Shown here piece after piece: positions 5,824 through 9,171 of a DNA stretch of 9,171 nt (position 1 is its first letter; every line of letters begins with the position of its first letter). The notes below the pieces were generated by a model, which had not been told where the DNA came from, searched no databases, and saw nothing but the letters and a program-made list of their open reading frames with translations. Made by a program: the position numbers and the translations under genes. The DNA lies in NCBI GenBank assembly GCA_030038335.1, contig JASHPC010000253.1, positions 1 through 9,171 on the forward strand, in the 5' to 3' direction. Origin of the DNA: Vulcanimicrobiota bacterium (GTDB lineage Bacteria; Vulcanimicrobiota; Vulcanimicrobiia; Vulcanimicrobiales; Vulcanimicrobiaceae).

Positions 5824-7785
5824 TCACCCCGCACTGCGGTTGGTCCGCGCCGCGTCGACGCTATAGAGACGCAGCGCGGTTGAGAATGCATCGCCAGCGA
5901 GGTAGTTTGTTGGAAGCCCGTGCAATCTGTCGATATGGACCGTGATACGCAGGGCTTCGGTTCGCTCTCCAGGCGCCAGATTCGATGAGGCGTTCCCTGC
6001 GAGAGTCCACGCAGGATGCCCGTCGACGTGTTGCTGCGCGCCTGCGACCGTCACGCTGCCAAAGTCTGAGTGCGGATTCATAGCGACTAGAAGGAACGGC
6101 CCGTGAAGCGTCCCGTGCCCGGTGTTAGAAATCTGCAACTCGACGTAGACCGTATGCACTCTCGCGTCATAGCCATAGCGTAAAGGATCGACTGCAATAG
6201 ACGAGGTGACGTTTGAAGTCCCCGGGACGTGCAGTGGCGCAATCACCTGCGGGCGTGCCGGTCGCGCCAGTTCCATGTTTCCCCGCACGCAGCGGCCGCG
6301 ACGCAGAATGGAGAGCATCGAGCCGAAACCGTCCGTTTCACCGGCGACGACACTGCGCGTCATGAGCACGTGCGCCGTGCCATGCGGCGCGATCCAAAAG
6401 GCGCGGAACGTCCCGTCGCGGACGGCAGCGAGCGAGATGTCGTCGAGCGTGTCTCTCTCCATGACGACGCTCACGCCCGGGGTGCCGAGCCACGCGCCTT
6501 GTGGGTTCGGTTTACCCGACTCCACGTCGAGCGCTGTCTGTAACCAGTAGTCGTTCGACGGAATGGTTTCGAACGGAGCCAAAGTCGATGTGTCGCTCTG
6601 CGTCAGCGTCACGGGAGAAGCAAACGTCCTACCTCCATCGCGAGAGATCGAGAAGAGGGCGTTTGCACGATTCTCCATCCATAAGATGCCCAGCGTACCA
6701 TCAGGCGTTGCTGCAAGGCGCACCTGATCGATCGGGGGTGAAACGGAACAACCGGCGGGATAGTCCGTTCCGAATCCACGAGCGATCGCGCGAGCTCTCC
6801 AGTGAAATCCGCGGTCGTCCGAAGTGGCAAGCCACAGCGCTGACTCCCGAGCCTCTTCCTCAACCCAAGCGACGTAGAGACGCCCGCTAAAGTTGCCGCT
6901 GCTATTGCCTCGTGCGATCGCCGCCGTAAAGATCGGTACACGGTGCCGAACGCGAAGCACTGCGCGAACGCTGAGTTTTCCTGTCGCAGGATCGAATGCA
7001 AAGACCTCTACGGCGACCTCACCGCTTCCCCAGTCTCGCGTCGCCGACGCGCTCGACGTGCGAGCCGCCGATGCACTGAACAGAATCGTGCCGTCTGGCA
7101 ATACCGTGTTGCCGCCCGCCCATACAGCATCGTAGCGATACTGCGATGACTGCAGTGCGATGAGCGGCGAGAACGTGTGACCATAATCGGTCGACATCAC
7201 GGCTACGGGTTGCGTTGGCAGCCAGTGCCCGAGCACGTCCGTGCCCTGGTTGGCGAAGACGACGACAGCGTCCGAGTGCGATCCGGGATCGTACGCGTCG
7301 GCGGTCGTGGTCCAGTCCAACCAGCCATCCTTTCGCGTCCAGGTCCGGCGCCAGATCGCTCCGCCGTCGCGCGAAACGTAGAAGTGCATGTGCCCCGTCT
7401 CGTGATGCGGCACGCCAGCGTAGAAGTTCGAGGCTCCAGCAATGAAGTACGCGTTCCCATCCTGACCGAACGTGCATGATTCTTCCGAGACCCAGCGCGT
7501 CGAGTTCTCCAGCAGCGTCCGCCGCCAAGTACTCCCACCGTCACTTGATGTGGAGACGTACCCTGCGTCAAGGTTATCCGCGGGATCCGTCATTCGGCCG
7601 CACGCTATGAGCCGTCGGGCGTTAAACGGGTCAGCATACGCCCACACTTGCTGCGGACTCGCAGTTCCCGCACCGCTTACCGTCGTGACCAGCCCAAGTC
7701 GCCACGCACGCTCGTGTCCGGCCGCCGGAGAGACGAACAGCGCGCCGGCGGCCGCTGCCAACGCGAAGCGCCGTAGGCGAATCAA
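5824..7785 (-). CDS. Secreted BNR/Asp-box beta-propeller protein (sialidase-like fold)
   Basis: This exported protein has 653 residues from the TTG at 7785. The signal peptide is MIRLRR, a hydrophobic run, then SPAAG|HE (about residues 1-24). Five Asp boxes (S-x-D-x-G-x-x-W/F) mark a propeller: SSDGGSTW 80-87, SRDGGAIW 138-145, STDYGHTF 198-205, SDDRGFHW 322-329 and SRDGGRTF 381-388. A separate C-terminal domain at about 515-640 (VYVELQISNTGHGTL, ..LAPGERTEALRITV) looks immunoglobulin-like. The four mature cysteines fit a secreted protein. Asp-box proteins are often labelled exo-alpha-sialidase, but I see no FRIP-type arginine motif near the N-terminus, so glycan hydrolysis is unproven and a binding or structural role is possible. 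The start is uncertain: there is no in-frame ATG nearby, a GAAGG lies only 3 nt from the TTG, and a GTG at 7896 would add 37 residues ahead of the signal peptide. This is the first gene of the minus-strand unit. Confidence 0.8.
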   Translation of the reverse strand: MIRLRRFALAAAAGALFVSPAAGHERAWRLGLVTTVSGAGTASPQQVWAYADPFNARRLIACGRMTDPADNLDAGYVSTSSDGGSTWRRTLLENSTRWVSEESCTFGQDGNAYFIAGASNFYAGVPHHETGHMHFYVSRDGGAIWRRTWTRKDGWLDWTTTADAYDPGSHSDAVVVFANQGTDVLGHWLPTQPVAVMSTDYGHTFSPLIALQSSQYRYDAVWAGGNTVLPDGTILFSASAARTSSASATRDWGSGEVAVEVFAFDPATGKLSVRAVLRVRHRVPIFTAAIARGNSSGNFSGRLYVAWVEEEARESALWLATSDDRGFHWRARAIARGFGTDYPAGCSVSPPIDQVRLAATPDGTLGILWMENRANALFSISRDGGRTFASPVTLTQSDTSTLAPFETIPSNDYWLQTALDVESGKPNPQGAWLGTPGVSVVMERDTLDDISLAAVRDGTFRAFWIAPHGTAHVLMTRSVVAGETDGFGSMLSILRRGRCVRGNMELARPARPQVIAPLHVPGTSNVTSSIAVDPLRYGYDARVHTVYVELQISNTGHGTLHGPFLLVAMNPHSDFGSVTVAGAQQHVDGHPAWTLAGNASSNLAPGERTEALRITVHIDRLHGLPTNYLAGDAFSTALRLYSVDAARTNRSAG

Positions 7786-7947
7786 AGACCTTCTTGCCAG
7801 TCTTGCAACGGTTCGGATCGCTATACCCTCCCGCGATTTGTACGATGCTTCGTGGGCGGACAGCCCGTACCCGGTTGAGCGTGATCGCCGTAACACGGCT
7901 TGAAGACGGCAGAGCGGTATAGTTGGCCGGCCGGCGAAGAGGCGCCC
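7786..7947. promoter_or_regulatory. Divergent intergenic region between the propeller and DUF885 genes
   Basis: These 162 bp should hold promoters in both directions. On the plus strand TATAGT at 7918-7923 could be a -10 box for the DUF885 gene, about 25 nt ahead of its ATG, but no good -35 lies 16-18 nt before it. A perfect 10-bp palindrome, GCCGGCCGGC, lies at 7926-7935, between that hexamer and the ribosome site. On the minus strand GGGAGGG at 7832-7826 looks like a strong Shine-Dalgarno, yet no standard in-frame start follows at proper distance (an ATC codon does at 7818). The promoter elements are therefore tentative. Confidence 0.3.
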
Positions 7948-9171
7948 ATGCTGAAAACTCGCTGCTTCGCCGCAATTTTGTCCGCAATCCTCGTCGGTGC
8001 GATGCCGGCACCGAATGTCGTCCGAAGCGCCGACGAGCAAGTCGCGGCGATCGGGCACGACTACTTTTGCACCGGCTTCCGTATGAGTCCGTCGTCAGCA
8101 ACGCAAGTGGGCGTGCACGCGTACGACGCGCAACTCGACGACGTGTCGCCGTCGGCAGTTGCCGCGCGGCTCGCAATGGACCGTTCGATGCTACGCAGGC
8201 TGAACGCGGTCGAACGCGCTGCGCTGTCGCCGGACGGAAACGTCGACTGGCATCTGCTCGTAAACCAGATGCGGGATGACATGCTTTTGACGGATACGCT
8301 TCAGCAGTGGAGGCATAATCCCGATCAATACGTGCAGCTCGCAAGTGGCGCCGTCTTCAGCTTGATGTCGCGTAACTTCGCACCGCTTGAAACCCGTATG
8401 CAAGACGCGATCGCGCGGGAGTCCGCTATTCCCGCGATGCTTCGTCAAGCTCGCCTCGACACGACGACAGTCGACCCCGTAACGAAAGACGTCGCCTACG
8501 GTGACGCGGCTGGAGCGATCTCTTTTTTCGAGCAAACTGTTCCCCAAGCGTTTGCAAGTGTAGGAAATGCATCGCTGCAGGCTCGCTTGCGACGCGCCAA
8601 CGCCGCCGCAGGCCGCGCTATGAGCGCGTACGCAGCCTGGATCAAGAGCATTAGACCGTCGGGGACCTACGCGATCGGCACGGAGGCCTACCGAAAGCGT
8701 CTCCTCTACGAAGATGCGCTCGACATGCCCGTGTCACAGTATCTCAGATATGGCGAGCGAGCTTTAGCCACGACGCGCGCGCAGTTCATCGCAACGGCAA
8801 GGGAAATCGATCCAAATGCATCGCCGCTGGCCGTGTATCTCTCACTTGCAAAGAGTTACCCGCCACCGTCACAACTGCTGAACGTCGCGAGCGCCGATCT
8901 CACAAAGCTGCGAGCGTTCGTCATCTCGCACAGGATTGTCTCGCTGCCATCGGGTGCAAGCATCAAAGTCATCGAGACGCCACCGTTCGAGCGCGCGTTC
9001 ATCACCGCAGCGGAAGACTCGGCTGGTCCGCTGGAAACGAAGGCGACGCAAGCATACTACTATGTGACGCCGCCGGACGCATCATGGTCGAAGGAACGGA
9101 CCGCCGGTTTCATGGCGCAGTTCAACACCTACGAGTTCCCAATCATCTCCGCGCACGAAGTCTATCCGGGG
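7948..9171 (+). CDS. DUF885-family secreted putative metallopeptidase, 3' end cut by the window
   Basis: 408 codons are visible, open to the last base. The N-terminus is a Sec signal peptide (MLKTRCFAAILSAILVGAMP), with the mature protein beginning at about residue 20-29. The long middle part is mostly helical. It carries features usual for DUF885 proteins: an early P..ATQVGVHAYD segment, NVDWHLLVNQM, and IETPPFERAF..AAEDS followed by AYYYVTPPD. The window stops in ISAHEVYPG, which is the beginning of the family's HExxPGH metal-binding motif; His403 and Glu404 are visible and the second histidine would be the next codon. DUF885 proteins are usually about 550-620 residues, so roughly a third is missing here. 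GAGG at 7938-7941, 6 nt before the ATG, supports this start. The gene is divergent from the propeller-receptor unit. Peptidase activity is inferred from family, and the substrate is unknown. Confidence 0.85.
   Translation, partial: MLKTRCFAAILSAILVGAMPAPNVVRSADEQVAAIGHDYFCTGFRMSPSSATQVGVHAYDAQLDDVSPSAVAARLAMDRSMLRRLNAVERAALSPDGNVDWHLLVNQMRDDMLLTDTLQQWRHNPDQYVQLASGAVFSLMSRNFAPLETRMQDAIARESAIPAMLRQARLDTTTVDPVTKDVAYGDAAGAISFFEQTVPQAFASVGNASLQARLRRANAAAGRAMSAYAAWIKSIRPSGTYAIGTEAYRKRLLYEDALDMPVSQYLRYGERALATTRAQFIATAREIDPNASPLAVYLSLAKSYPPPSQLLNVASADLTKLRAFVISHRIVSLPSGASIKVIETPPFERAFITAAEDSAGPLETKATQAYYYVTPPDASWSKERTAGFMAQFNTYEFPIISAHEVYPG

Noticed and set aside
5799..5891. Upstream 31-codon extension of the anchored protein to an ATG at 5891
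   Set aside because: It overlaps the end of the propeller gene by 68 bp, and the added sequence is Arg/Ser-rich with no match to the rest of the protein.
7926..7935. Palindrome GCCGGCCGGC ahead of the DUF885 gene as an operator
   Set aside because: A single 10-bp palindrome made only of G and C is expected by chance in GC-rich DNA, and no second copy was seen at the other intergenic regions.
7786..8058. Upstream 91-codon extension of the propeller reading frame to a GTG at 8058
   Set aside because: It would run into the DUF885 coding sequence and place a cysteine- and arginine-rich low-quality stretch ahead of a normal signal peptide.
7631..8344. A 237-codon minus-strand open frame across the start of the DUF885 gene
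   Set aside because: It overlaps the signal-peptide regions of both well-supported genes, is extremely Arg/Ser-rich in the manner of out-of-frame GC-rich DNA, and shows no recognisable motif.

Overview
The window comes from a diderm (outer-membrane) bacterium with GC-rich DNA. The clearest sign is an outer-membrane receptor with a TonB-dependent-type plug and barrel, together with several Sec-exported proteins. The receptor style (N-terminal carboxypeptidase-regulatory-like domain, plug ending in a Gly-rich GGGGT stretch, Ser/Ala-rich barrel) reminds me of Eremiobacterota (WPS-2) or Acidobacteriota. That placement is a weak impression, not a demonstration. No RNA genes, mobile elements, CRISPR arrays or clear intrinsic terminators were found.

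Left part (1-1333): a minus-strand proline-iminopeptidase-family alpha/beta hydrolase (50-937) may be followed by the first codons of another minus-strand gene at the window edge. A 72-bp spacer separates it from a divergent 107-residue membrane protein (1010-1333). That gene meets the next minus-strand gene tail to tail, with only 4 bp between their stop codons.

Centre (1338-7785): four minus-strand genes in close file look like one transcription unit. In transcription order they are: a secreted BNR/Asp-box beta-propeller protein (7785-5824); a 228-residue protein with a single membrane anchor (5798-5112); a 1091-residue TonB-dependent-receptor-like protein (5076-1801); and a small secreted protein with two cysteines (1763-1338). 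The gaps are 25, 35 and 37 bp. All four products are predicted to be exported or membrane-anchored, so the unit looks like a cell-envelope or surface system. Its substrate cannot be read from the sequence.

Right part (7948-9171): divergent from that unit, across about 160 bp, is a secreted DUF885-family putative metallopeptidase. The window cuts it off inside its HExxPGH metal-binding motif.

The most unusual object is the receptor's C-terminus. The barrel appears to close with a normal terminal strand (VNVGYRF), but the protein continues for about 315 residues. That tail can be read as two diverged tandem copies of one module, each with a Pro-rich PF.I start, a Cys, a helix-like stretch, a second Cys and a closing YAPxxGLY motif. 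I do not recognise this module. Peptidases on both flanks (S33 and DUF885) fit a peptide-scavenging context, but that link is inference only.
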